Shown here piece after piece: positions 1-12,172 of a DNA stretch of 64,000 bases (its first letter is position 1; each line of letters starts with the position of its first letter). A program made the translations under genes and the position numbers. This DNA is from Thozetella sp. PMI_491 (taxonomy: Eukaryota > Ascomycota > Sordariomycetes > Chaetosphaeriales > Chaetosphaeriaceae): contig MU270090.1 in the NCBI GenBank assembly GCA_021432635.1, positions 1-64,000 on the forward strand, read 5' to 3'. The notes under the pieces are model-generated. The model had not been told where the DNA came from. It saw nothing but the letters and a program-made list of their open reading frames with translations, and made no database searches.

Positions 1-61
1 AAGATAGAATAAAAAGGGTAGCCTTATCCTAGGTAAGATTACTTTTAACAGTGTAAATAAG

Positions 62-505
62 TGTTATAACACTAAGATCTTAAGGTTAGTATTCTTAATA
101 TATAGGGGATTCTTTCCTAAGGTAGGGAGGGTAGAGATAAGTAGAGTATTAATCAGTGTAAGGTAAGATCTAATAGTATAAGTGTTAAGCTTATAAACTA
201 AGTATAAACTTATAGATTAATTGTTAAAGAGTAAAGGCTAACTAATCTATCTAGGTAGAGACTATAGTCTTATATATTAGGTTATTCTTTAGGGCTTATC
301 TACTTTAAGGAGTACTAGTAATCTAGCTTACTTAGTGATTTAGATTACTACTAAGCCCTTAAAGGGGTAATTCTTTCTTATTAGTAGAATATCTATATAG
401 GTGTTTAAGGTATTTATTAGGGGTTCTACCCTTATTAATTACTAAGCCTAAGCACTAGGCCTTATTAATAGTTATAGAGAGGTAACTAATACTTTAATTA
501 TAATA
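62..505 (-). repeat. Left LTR of chromovirus copy 1
   Basis: It starts TGTTATAACAC and ends TAATATA-like where the partner ends TGTAACA. It is 444 bp, the same length as the right LTR. Almost every C or G that differs from the right copy has become T or A, so this copy is heavily RIP-mutated. Confidence 0.92.
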
Positions 506-622
506 TAAGCTTTTTCTTTTATATTAATATTTATAATAACCTATAAATAAGCCTTAACCTATATTTATTAATTAATAAGTTACTATAATCTTTTTCCTTT
601 TATGTTATTATATCCTAATAAG

Positions 623-1275
623 ATATTTAGTTCTTTAGAAAAATAAAAAACTATTTTAGGTAAGACTTATAAGTGTTATTATTTAGCTAAATATATTAAT
701 TAGTATAATATAAAAGTAGTTATACCTTATATATATTATTTTAATAAAGAAGTTAAGTGTATTATATCATTATATTCTTTAAAATATTTAAACTATATAT
801 GTTTAAGGAGACTATATAATAATTCTCTAGTAGGGATAGTATATAAGTTTAGTGTTTTAATATTTTTAATAATTTTAACTAATAAGTGTTTTAGTTTTAT
901 ATAATATAATAAAGCTAAAAAAGATAAAAAAAGAGGAAGAGGAGATATAGTGTTATATATCTAAAGCCTTAGCTAAATTAAAGCGATTATATTAATAAAA
1001 GTATCTTTTTTAGACTAGGAGTAAGAAGTTATTTAACTATAAGATAATTAGTTTAAAGGAGGATAATACTAGAGATATTTTTTAAGTAGTATATAATAGG
1101 TAAGGCTTAGTCCTTTAAAACCCTTAAGGTAATTAATTAAGAGGTAATAAGTTTTAACTTAGTATTAATTAATTAGGGTTTTAATAGTAAAATTATTAAA
1201 TAAGCTCCTATAAGTTCTCTAGGTATTTATTAGGTTTTTATATATTTTTACTAGTATTATATCCTATTTATTTAA
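623..1275 (+). pseudogene. Antisense extra ORF of chromovirus copy 1 (Zn2Cys6-like)
   Basis: A plus-strand frame lies antisense to gag-pol, beside the left LTR. The start codon is now ATA. Around 733-825 the codons fit a C-X2-C-X6-C-X8-C-X2-C-X6-C spacing. Only the third position is still TGT; the other five are TAT, the RIP product of TGT. Stops are TAA/TAG as expected from CAA/CAG. The sequence is clearly diverged from the copies at 31071 and 38459, yet the spacing is identical. Function is unknown; a Zn(II)2Cys6-type domain is inferred from spacing alone. Confidence 0.55.
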
Positions 1276-1279
1276 CTAG

Positions 1280-4200
1280 GTACTTTAATCTATCCTTAGT
1301 ATTATAAGAGTCTATAATATTTTTAACTTTATACTTTAATTATTTATTAACTTTTATATATTTATCTAGTCTAATATTTTTAAGTACTAGTTTAAACAGT
1401 AAAATATAAAAGATAAGATATATCTATATTATTATAGGTAGTTTTAATTTATAGATAATCTTATTAGTTTATTTTTTAATTTAAAACAGTCTTAGTTTTT
1501 TAAAATCTAATTTATTATTTAATCATATTATTTTAATATTTTTTTATAAAAGATAGATTTTATCTCTCTTTTAAAAGGTTAGTCCCTTTAACTTTTTCTA
1601 GTTAGTATATTTACTTATTCTATTATAAATAAACTTAAGTTTTTTCTTTATAAGTTTATATAGGGTTTTTAATTTTTTAACTCTTAATTCTACTCTAGGG
1701 TTTTCTTTTAAGTTAAAAAAGGTTTAATAAACTTCTAGTTTAAAGCTATAATTAGTAAGGATATTTCAATTAACTCTTATCTAATATTATTATAAGTAAA
1801 CTAGGCAATTAATAATAATTATACCTAATTATTTTATTTATAATTAATATAATAATATAAATACTATTCTATAATTTAGTTAAGTCTTTTTATTTATTTA
1901 TTAAACTAAAGGTAATAGGTTATTAATAATTAATATTTAATTTTAAATTAAGCTATAAAAGCTTTTTAAAAGTTTAAGGTAAATAATTTATCTTTATTAT
2001 TAACTAGCTTATTTAATAGTTTATAGTTTATAATAATATTTTTTATAAATATATAGGTTAGTTTTTTAGTATTATTAGTTTTTTTATATAAGATAAAATA
2101 ATTATACTTAATAAGTCTATTAGTAATTACTAGGATATTATTAAAAGATACTCTAGTTAAAGATTCCTTTAAGAGTAATAGTTTTATAATAAAGTTTAAA
2201 GAGATTAAGCTTTATAATTTTTTAAGGATTAGGAGAGGTTATAATTCTTTATAGATCTTATATTAATTTGCCTTACTTTTATTATATTTATTATATTTTT
2301 TAATTACTTCTTTTATAATTTTTTTAGCTTTAGGAAAGTTATAAGTATAATATAGTTACTCTAGGGTTTTAATAACTCTTTAATATCTATAGGGTAGGAT
2401 TTTATATATTTCTTTTACTAGGTTTTATTATAAGGTATTAAGGATATAGATCTTTTTATAAAATTAATAAACTTTATTTTTCTTTTCTATGTTTTTACTA
2501 AGGTTATTTTATATAAAGTTAATAAAGTCTTAATTATTAAAAACTTTCTTAATCTTATTAGTTTAATTAAGGTTTAAAAAGATTTAAAAAGTAGTATTTA
2601 ACTCTTAAAAAGCCTAGCTTAGACTTTTATCTTTTAAAACTGTTAAAATACTTTATATATATAGTTTTAATTCTTATATATAATCTTTTCTTTAGTTAAG
2701 AGTATTTACCCTAGTATTTTCTAGTTCTTTTTTATATATAATTTTAAAATTAAATTTAAAAAGAAATTTAAGCTATTTAATTTATTATTTATTAAGTTTC
2801 TTATTAGTTATAAAATAGGTAAGGTTTTTATAGTTTATATAAATAATAGCTTAGTATTATACTTTATAAAGATAAACCTTTTATTTCTTAAGGGCTTTAA
2901 TAATAGCTATTAATTCTTTATTATATATCTAATAGTTAATTTTTACTCTTTTAAGCTTTTTTAAGAAGAAAATAATTAGGTATAATAGTTTTTTCTTATT
3001 ATATTATCTAAGTTATCCTTTTATTATAAAGTCTAAAGAGTTAGTTTTAACTTTATATAATTTTACTAGGTCTAAAAATATAAGTATAGGTTTACTTAAG
3101 ATTTATAACTTAATAGCTTTAAAGACTTTATTAGCTTAATTAGCCTATTTAAACTTAGTTTTCTTATAAATAAGCTTTATAAGTAATAAGGTAAGCTTAT
3201 TATAGTTTTTTATAAAGTAATAATAGTAATTAATAAATTTAAAGAAAGCTTATACTCCTTTTACTATCTCTAATAACAGCTAGTCTTATATTATTACTAC
3301 TTTCTTAGGGTTTATTTTAATAAATCTAAAGGTAATTTTAAATCTTAAAAAGATAGTTTCTTTAGTATAAAACTTACTCTTCTCTAATTTTATTAAGAGT
3401 TTAATATCTTTTAAAGCTTATAATATAATATAAATATATTATTTATATTTTATTTTATTTTTAAAGTAGATAAAGATATTATCTAGATAAATAATATAAG
3501 ATTTATTAATATAGGGTTATAAGATATAATTAATTATAGCTTAGAATATTACTAGGGTATTTTATAGTTTAAAAAGTATAACTAAGTATTTATAATATCT
3601 ATACTTAGTTTTAATTATTATTTTTTATTCTTCTCTTTTTACTACTTAAATAAGGTAATATATTCTTTTAAGATTAAAGTATATTATTATTATAGCTTTT
3701 ATTAATTAATTTTATAGTTTAAATATTAAAGGTAATAATCTTTTATTAGAGATAATAATACTATTAAGTTATTAATAATTAATATATAGTCTTTATTTTC
3801 TAGTTTTATCTTTATTTTTCTTTAGTATAAATAAGATTAAATATTTTATTAATAAGTTTAATAATTATATATAATCTCTCTCTAGGTTTTTATTAAGATA
3901 CTATTATAAAGCTATAAGTTTCTCCTTATTTAATCTATAGATTTTATATAATTTAGATTATTCTCTTAGTTTAATTAATATATAATAGTTAAACTAATTA
4001 TATTTTAATAACCTTATATCTAATATTTTTTTAAATAGTTTATTATACTTTTAATATTCTTTTAATATTTTATTTAAAGTTCTTATTATAAATACTTTAA
4101 TAATTATTAACATTTTAAAAGTCTTTTCTATAGGCTTACTTAAAGATCTCTTATAAGTTACTCTAAAAGTTAAATCTCTTTAAATATCTTTAATTTCTTT

Positions 4201-7200
4201 CTTTAAGATTAATTAGATATATTCTTTAAGTATTAGTCTAAAGAATATCTAGTTAGTTATCTAGTTAATTTTTAAGTTATTCTTTTATAATTATAATATC
4301 CCTAGAATTAAATAATATAATTTAAATTTTATAATATTAAAGGTTATTTTTTTATTATATATATTATAAGCTAATATTAAAAAGAGTATAGTCTTTATTA
4401 TAATATCTTTCTTTTTATACTAAGCTAGTTCTTCTTTTATAATATATAAGTAATATATAAATTCTTTCTTTATTTAAAATAATTATAACTAATTAATAAC
4501 TCTAAGTAATATATAATTTCCTTAAGATTTATTATTAATTACTATAATAATATTATATTAATTATTAATAATAAAAATATAAATAAATAGTCTTAAGTTT
4601 AGGCTTATAACTATTATAAGAGTCTTTATCTCTAGGTTATCTTATTAACTCTTTATAAGTAATATTTATTATTTTTTATCTAGTCTTATTTTAGGGTTAG
4701 CTATAAGTATTAGTTTTTATCTATAAGGTATACCTTATATTATATAAGATTTTTAAGCTAAGGCTTAAGTCTTATATTAATAAATTATTCTTATATATAT
4801 TTTATAGCTTTAACTTATTCTTTTATAGTTTTTATTTATAAGTTAATAAGGTCTTCTCTTATAAGAGTATATCCTTATACCTTAATACTATTATATAGTT
4901 TTTTTAATATAATAGTATAAGTATATTATAAAGATATATTATATTATACTTAGCTTATTCTTATAATATATTAAAAACTAAAGGTTTAGCTTAAAATAGC
5001 CTATCTATTATATTAGTCTTTTATTTCCTAATACTTTATTTCTTTTTATAAGTAAGAATTATTAATTTATTATATCTTATATTAGATAAGGAAGAAATTA
5101 TACTTTAGTTTATCTATAGCATATATTTTATATAATATAATATATTATATCTAGGTAATTTCTTTATAATATTTATATTAAGGGCTTATTTAAGGGTTAT
5201 CTTAATAATTTAGTCACTAGTTATTTTTTAATAAGTTATAGTATAAGACTTTATCTATAAGGAATAATATATATTCTCCTCTTAGGATTAAGTTAAGTCT
5301 AATCCCTAAATATTTTTAAACTATAAATAAAAGTATATTATACACTTTCTTTACTAGTTCCTCTTTAATTTCTAATAAGCTATTAAATTCTTTTCCTTAT
5401 TACTTAAATATATAAAAGATAAGTTATTTATTACTTTCTTTATAAATATAAGTCTTAATAAGAGAGTTATTTAATTATATCTTTTAAGCTTTTTAATTAT
5501 TATAATATATTATTATAAGGTATTATTTAAAATAGTCTAATTATTTAAATATAAGTATTAAAATATTTAATTATTTAAGTTTTCCTAGTTGTTATTTATT
5601 AATAGGTTCCTACCTTATATATAAGGTTTTATCTTTAATATATATATTATACCTAGAGTTATTTAAGTTTAAAAATTAGTATTTCTTTTTATTTTTAAAG
5701 TAATTATTATATACTTTTTATAGTTAATAATTTAGCCTATTATCTTAGTTTTTTATATACTTTAAAAGTAGTAATATATAAGGAAATAAGTATTTTTTAC
5801 AATAAATATATATTATTATTTCTCTTTAGTCTCTAATATAATAAACTTTCTTATTTTAATACTTTAAATAAGCTTTAACTCTATTTATTTTATATAGTCT
5901 ATCTAGTTTATAATATATAATTAGCTTTAGTTTTTATATAATTAAAGTTATATTATTTCTAGCTAATAATAATAAGTAATTTATATCTATTATTATTCCT
6001 AGGTATAATATAGCTTCTTTAGTTATTAATCTACTTAAGGCTATATATTAGTTTAAAAATAGTTTTTTTATTAATATTATAATATAAGTATTATTAAGAT
6101 CTATAATATTATATATTAAGTTATTTTATATAATTATACTTAAAGTTTAAACTAGTTTATACTATATTAGGTTAGCTAACTACTTTTTAAGTATTAGTTT
6201 CTAACCTATCTTTTTTAACTATTTATAAGTATTAATATAATATCTCTTTTTCTAATTATTATAATATTTAATATCCTTAAGATTTTATTTTAGTTTTTAT
6301 TATATTATATTTAAGTCTATAAGTCTTATATAAGTTTTATATATTATTATTTAATAATTCTAGTATTAGTTAATAAATTATTTAAATTAGTTATTTTATT
6401 ATAGTTTTTTAGTATTAACTAGTTATTAAAGTTTTTACTACTATTTTTTTATCTTTTATTTATATAATTAATTATTAATATAGGTTATTATTTTTATATA
6501 TAATAAAAAATCTTTTAAAGGGTTAAGCTTTAAAACTTTATCTTTAACTTTACTTTTAAATCCTTAATAAAATAAGAATTTCTTAGTTTTATTAATATAG
6601 TCTAAAAGTAAGTAAAGCTATTAAAATTCTATTATATATTAAACTATTAAACCCTTTTACTTAAGTTAATATAAGTTTTATTCCTATTAATATTTCTTAT
6701 CTAATTCTTAAAAAAGGGATTTTAAAGCTTATTTATATTCTATATAAGTTATAAAGATATTATAAGTTTTTAGTCTAAGTTTTAAAGTAAATCCTTTTTT
6801 AAAGAAGTTTATAAGGTATAGTTTAAACTATACTAATACTCTTCCCTTTAAAAATAAATTAATATATACTAATTTTTTATATTTATTTTAAAAGCTATTA
6901 GTATAAAAATAGTAATAAACTCTTACTTAAGCTAAATAGTTTTTTAAGTATTTATAAGTGTTATTAAAAGATTAGAGCTAGTTAAGTCTTAGCTTTTTAC
7001 ATCTTTTAATAGGAGTTATAATAATATTAATAATAATATATATAATATATAAATTACTTTTAAGTTAGGGTATTTAAATAGTACTAGTATATAGTTTACT
7101 AATAAGTTTTTTCATCTAAGAGAGGTTTCTTTTTATATTAGTATATTTAATATTATCTCTACTATTATTAGTGTCTTTTATTTTTTAATTAAGGCTATAC

Positions 7201-7330
7201 TAAGTAGGACCTTTTTCCTTCTTTTTATTAAACTTATTAGAGTTATAACTACTAATAGACAAGGTGTCTTTACTAAATATATTAACTATAAAACATTATT
7301 AATTATACTTGTCTTATCCTTTAAAAAAGA
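1280..7330 (-). pseudogene. gag-pol remnant of chromovirus copy 1
   Basis: On the minus strand, right to left: a gag region, a CCHC zinc knuckle near 6215-6285 with its Cys/His codons changed to TAT or AAT, reverse transcriptase with a degraded PILF-KKKDG block near 3755-3845 and a YLDD block near 3463-3500, then RNase H near 2765-2850. Integrase and chromodomain sequence should fill the low-coordinate end, by alignment with the better preserved copy 2. Stops throughout rule out function. Confidence 0.85.
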
Positions 7331-7340
7331 GTAATTAATA

Positions 7341-7784
7341 TATTATAACACTAAGATCCTAAGGTTAGTATTTTTAATATATAAGGGATTCTTTCTTAAG
7401 GTAGGGAGAGTAAAAACAAGTAAAGTATTAATCAGTGTAAGATAAGATCTAATAGTATAAGCGTTAAGCTTATAAACTAAGTATAGACTTATAGATTAAT
7501 TACTAAAGAGTAAAAGCTAATTAATCTATCTAGGTAAAGATTATAGTCTTATATACTAAGTTGCTCTTCAGGGCTCACCTACTCTAAGGAGTGCTGGTAA
7601 TCTAGCTTACCTAGTAATCTAGATCACTATTAAGCCCTTAGGGGGGTAATCCTTTCTCGTTGGTAGAATATCTGTATGAGTGCCTGAGGCATCTATTGGG
7701 GGTTCTGCCCTTGCTGACCGCTGAGCCTAAGCGCTAGGCCTTGTTGGCGGTCGCGGGGAGGTGGCTGATGCCTTGATTGTAACA
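7341..7784 (-). repeat. Right LTR of chromovirus copy 1, half spared from RIP
   Basis: A 444-bp partner of the LTR at 62-505. About 7341-7560 is TA-rich like the interior, but about 7560-7784 keeps a normal GC-containing sequence (for example GCGCTAGGCCTTG and GGCGGTCGCGGGGAGG). The ATAAG target duplication follows at 7785-7789. In the minus-strand sense this is the 5' LTR, and the spared half is its U3 end. Confidence 0.92.
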
Positions 7785-9175
7785 ATAAGGACTTAATAAG
7801 GCCTAATATAACTATTAAGTTTCTACTTATATATAACTAAACAGAATCTTTAAAATATCTATTCCTAGTACTTAATAAATTATAACAGATCAAGACATAT
7901 TCTATCGAGCTCACCTGGTTTAACAAAGACATTAAGGGAAAATAATACGGGTTATTACAAGCTTTTTTCTAAGATAGGAATAGTATATTTTAACACTGTC
8001 TTGTCCTTTATTATTCTTTCCCCCTTTATAACAGATATATTAGCAAATATTATAAACTAAGGTTTTATATCTAAAATACTAGACTACTATTCCTTACAAT
8101 AGAGTTCCTTCCTTGCCTAATCTAGTGTTTAAGCTAAGCAAGGAGAAATTTTTACTGCCTTTTAAGGGCTACGTCCTAGATGGCATAAACGGATGAGACT
8201 ATATATAGATGATTAAGAGGATACATGATATCCTAGGTTAGGAAAATAGCCTCTTTATGCTAGGAAGTACTCTTCTTGGGTCATTGTATATAGTGCGAAA
8301 CAGAGAAAGACAGAACATTGGGTTTCGCGAGCCAGCCTGGAAGGATTGGGTGCGCCGGTAAAAGTACTGGCTATGGTAGTAGAGTCAAGGAAGACTAAGA
8401 ATCAGCTTCGCCTCCCATTACTAGTGAATGTCCCTATATCTCTATCATTTAAGACTCGAACTCTGCCAGTGGCTGGTTTGGTACTTTTGCTAGTGTGACC
8501 AAGTTCTATCAGTCTGCTTGCGGCTCTCCCAATCCTGACCGAAAGTCTGGGTAGCTCGCAAGGTGGTTTCAGACCACTCTGTAGATCAAGGGATTTACAC
8601 ACCCCCTTCAATCGCAAATAGTCCCCCCTGGGGGGGGGGGGGGGGGGGGGGGGGGGGGTACGCTGGCTTATATTTCAGTAGACGCTTAGAGGAAGGCGGA
8701 GAGACTAGCTAAAGTCGAAGCCACGCTCGCATCGTAGACACCAGCTTAGCCTTTTTTAAATCCTCATAACGACTTCCACCAAAGCATCCGTACCTACTAA
8801 AGACACCGATATCGAAGAGGTTGCATACGTCTCAAGATGAGCATTCGGCTTTGATGAGCTGGGCAGCCAGCAAAGATCTTGAACCGCTCAAGTAATCCCA
8901 TTTTCTAAACTTATTTACAAGCATTCGGGGTAAGTAATGGTATTCTTAGACGAACATGGTAAATCCACTTGCTAATTATGACTAACAGAGCGACAGGAAA
9001 TAGCGTTAGCAGCAACAATCTCGAACACCTGGCTAGCTACCGCGAAATCCCGCCCCCAAAATGCTTTTCGACGATTCAAGGAACTACGATACGAGAAGCA
9101 CATTGCGTCTTTCAATCTAGCTACGAATAATATGTATTGAGAAAAGATGGGAAAGCAGGCAACAGCGTCGACACC
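7785..9175. other. Gene-free stretch with a G29 homopolymer
   Basis: No supportable gene. The first 300 bases are AT-rich flank of copy 1, then composition becomes mixed. An uninterrupted run of 29 G (8630-8658) follows CCCCCCT. Short ORFs here have no recognisable motif. Confidence 0.7.
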
Positions 9176-9345
9176 ATGAAGGTCTCGATTCCTTCTACCT
9201 TCATCCCACTAGCTATTGATACCGCTAGTGCTTGGACTTCCAATGTCTAGGCCGTGCCTGCATTGCGGCCATAACAACCTTGAATACGATTCTACGCATC
9301 TATATGGGAGCGGTGGCGCGGACAGCGTCGAGCTAAGGGTAGCTT
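9176..9345 (+). pseudogene. Possible decayed small secreted protein
   Basis: ATG at 9176 opens a signal-peptide-like start (MKVSIPSTFIPLAI, then TASAW) that stops at a TAG at 9248-9250. A further frame about 50 bp on reads HLYGSGGADSVEL before another stop. The order and spacing suggest a small secreted protein gene broken by a stop and a frameshift. I do not recognise a family. Confidence 0.3.
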
Positions 9346-9781
9346 AGTATAGCACGCTCCCTCGTCTCGTTCGTGGTATAAATATCAACGAATTCTTCAC
9401 CCCCCGAGGCGGGCTCTAGCGATATGAAGTGAGGCGTGTTGCTCTCGTCGGGATCATCGCTTGCTGAGCTGGTATCTAGCTGGAAGAGGTCGCGCTTTTG
9501 CGCCTTCGAACATCTATTTTGACAGTCAAGTCCAGAAATTGCTTCTCCCAGTGTTTCTGGAAGGGTACAATCCGTACAACAACTAAGCTCGTATTGTCGA
9601 CATCTCTGGGACTAAAGGCGCCGTGGACAGTGTAGATGGTTTGAAAATAGGCATCAAAGCCCGCCCCTTTCGCTGTTGCTGCTGTTTTAGGAAAGTCGGT
9701 CCTCAGCTTGGCTGCAGCAGGCACTTGTATATCCAGCTCAACCAGGATGGAGTTGAGGATATTTGTTTTTTGGTTGCTCAT
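9340..9781 (-). pseudogene. Decayed ORF of unknown function
   Basis: The minus frame from 9781 (ATG) reads 101 codons to 9476. A second minus frame then continues without a gap in sense (KRDLFQLDTSSASDDPDESN and on, about 9495-9350) before further stops. This looks like one coding sequence split by a frameshift. The product is not recognised, and no domain call is made. Confidence 0.3.
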
Positions 9782-11321
9782 GTTATGCTGATTGGACTTT
9801 CTTCGCTAGATGTTAAGATATAGTAAATTCTATATTGCACTATTGACAATGGAACGATGGTTCAATGTATTGTCTCTGGTATAGAGAAGGATCAATTTTG
9901 GCAGAATGATCACAAGATTTCGTTAAATAGACAACGCAAGGTAATTTATCTTTAGCAAGCCTCAAAAGTTGGGCTGCGCACACAGAAGAAATAAAAACCC
10001 GCCAATCCACATAGTAGATACCATACCCGGTATCTCTAAGCACAGCGAAAATCTAGTAATAATCACAATTGATCTACTTCGTTAACAGATACAGCCACTC
10101 GAAGCTCACAGAGCCTCATCCTCAACCTGCCCCCTTTATAAGCAGAGCTCGTCAGGGCTGACGAGCCACAATCAGCTTCCGTCACGTGCAACGCCCATTA
10201 AAGTTGCACCACCGTAAGCTCGTGATAGCTTTAGCCATACCACGGCATAAAAGCTCCAGAAAAATTTATCATGGCCAAGATAACTCAATCGGCGACAACC
10301 TTTCTCCAATGGGCCAGCCCAAGAGGATAAGGGAGCAGCTGCCGTGCGAGCCTGCCATCTTGGACCTCGGACAACTTCCTAACTATCTTGGATCTTGAAC
10401 AACTTCTACACCTGCTACCTTAGACCTTGAATAACTTCCCTTGCCTGTACACATCACACATCATACTCAAGCCCATTGCCAAGACAAAACCCATTCCAGT
10501 CCCTCTTTTCACCTCTCAAGGCCGATACTACACCAAGGGAGCCATTGTTAAAGCTCGGGCTAATATAAATAAGGTCATAGGCTAAGTAAGGAATATTAGT
10601 CCTTTACTTATTCTCAACTATGTATCTACCGAAGAACTTCTTAATCTCTTTAAGTTTGGTTGTGATATTTTACTTAAGAGTAAGAATAAGACGATTAAGC
10701 AGGAGGAGATCCTAGAAAGCTTTATTTCCTTAAGAAAGAAGACATTAAGGCTTTATATTATCGTGTTTTACTTAAGAAGGATAAGTGGTTGGAATGTCTG
10801 GCTTAAATATCCCAGAGTATTTGTAATAAAGTATAGAATAGCCAGCGCTGAAGCAGCTTGAAAGCTAGATCCTTAGGATAGCCACGTAATCAAGGCTCAA
10901 GTGCCCACACCGCCAATGACTTCCATCACATTAATGTTCACAGTCTAAGTTCCCTCATGGAGGGGTTAGATAGACAATATCTAAACGAAAACTTGCGTGC
11001 TTGGTTGGATGGGCCTATCGCTCCTGGCGCTATCGATGTAAGTCTCCCTGTCTCTCCAGTCCCGCTACCTTGACCAGGCTAACTCTCTTTGAACTGATTC
11101 TAAACCAAGCCAATCCATACAGGTACTCCCCAGGGCGCCCCCTAGATGTAGTACATGTCAATCTTTAGACTATAAGGCTTGAAAGTATAGTGATAGATTA
11201 ATATAGAGGGCTGTTTATGGCGTTGTGGGTGGTCTGTCTCATTAGGTTGTTGATTATGTTATGGGCTGTATGTGGAACGCTTATACAGTGTATATATCCA
11301 ACAAGCTGGGCAGTAGACTAA
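9782..11321. other. Gene-poor stretch with one AT-rich coding-like remnant
   Basis: Only short unsupported ORFs are seen. A plus-strand segment around 10545-10790 reads as a lysine-rich protein piece (KARANINKVIG, NYVSTEELLNLFKFGCDILL) with one TAA and then loss of frame. It may be the remnant of a transposon or host gene. Nothing else is recognised. Confidence 0.5.
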
Positions 11322-12056
11322 CTAGCATTTGGCATTTACAATAACATTCCAGTTTTGCAGAAACTGTGCAAACACCTGTCCGTTCAAAACAGGGTTAGTC
11401 GGGCTGTTACTAGGACAATTTCTCAAGATAGCAGATACCCCGGCCGCAATAGTAGAAAACCCGGGAAGAGAAAGTGCCTGAGTTTCCTAGATAAAGAGTC
11501 AATTTGTTAGCTTGTGAGCGACGCCTCAAACATAGCCTTTGAGACACACATCATTACACCACCAAACACCTGCGCCCAAATTACAGCTAGCCCTTGCACA
11601 GGCACCGGGACCGGGGCCATTGCTTGGCTGGCCACCCATGGAATCAAGTAGCTCAATACTTCCACCGATAGAAATTTCCGAAGTTTGACCCCATTCACCC
11701 ACTCGAATGTTGCATAAGACGCTGGTAAACGGGAAGTTAAGACGCTTTTCGAGTTCTGATCTTTGCTTCACAGACTCTGAAACATTGAAATCTGTTTCCC
11801 AATTCGGATTGATGGTTTTAAGCTGAGCAATGACTTCTTCAGCAGTCCCGGTAAAATTCTCTTTGGGGCTTCCTGGGAACACTTCCATCTCCCATGTAAA
11901 ATCAGTAACGGTGTATCCTGGAATCGGGGCGGTAACAGCTTGGCCCTGAAAGCAAGGTTAATATTAACTCGTGTTCATACTAGTTTAACAATTAGTGCAA
12001 CATACCGCCGATATAAGTATCGCAGATACAACACAAATGTATATACTAGAATGCAT
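11322..12056 (-). CDS. Small secreted cysteine-containing protein, candidate effector (203 aa)
   Basis: Three exons on the minus strand: 12056-12006, 11945-11550 and 11486-11322, giving 203 residues. Both introns (60 and 63 bp) are phase 0 and end in CAG or TAG. Residues 1-20 (MHSSIYICVVSAILISAGQA) form a signal peptide, so the protein is predicted to be secreted. The middle carries a GQPSNGPGPG stretch, closely spaced cysteines (GACARASC) and a WWCND block. The end reads QNWNVIVNAKC. From memory this GPGPG-C-x3-SC-x8-WWCND-to-NWNVIV layout belongs to an uncharacterised secreted family common in plant-associated Sordariomycetes; no biochemical role is known to me. Translation of the last exon in frame to a terminal Cys supports the model. 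A TATAAATA box lies about 110 bp upstream of the ATG. The gene lies between two RIP blocks. Confidence 0.75.
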
Positions 12057-12164
12057 GGTGAAGTCGATGGGTGCTTGAACAATGAGCTATATAGTTTTAG
12101 TCTTAGCAGCCACTCTACTGAACAAAGAGAATGTGAAAACAAAAGAAACCCGGGGCTTACCTAG

Positions 12165-12172
12165 TATTTATA
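12165..12172 (-). promoter_or_regulatory. TATA box of the small secreted protein gene
   Basis: TATAAATA on the minus strand (TATTTATA on the plus strand), 109 bp upstream of the ATG at 12056. Position and sequence fit a core promoter element; the assignment is inferred. Confidence 0.45.

Larger units (their letters stand above)
62..7784 (-). mobile_element. RIP-degraded Ty3/gypsy chromovirus, copy 1 (full length)
   Basis: A complete LTR retrotransposon bounded by two 444-bp LTRs and a 5-bp target duplication ATAAG (57-61 and 7785-7789). The minus strand carries the remains of gag-pol: a gag CCHC knuckle near 6215-6285, reverse transcriptase near 3460-3830 and the RNase H DHKNL-type block near 2765-2850. 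The interior is TA-saturated and full of stops that correspond to CAA/CAG, CGA or TGG codons, so it cannot be functional. LTR-to-LTR differences are almost all C/T or G/A, as expected of RIP. A further frame on the plus strand sits next to the left LTR. The order gag, RT, RNase H and chromodomain from right to left fixes the orientation as minus. Confidence 0.93.
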
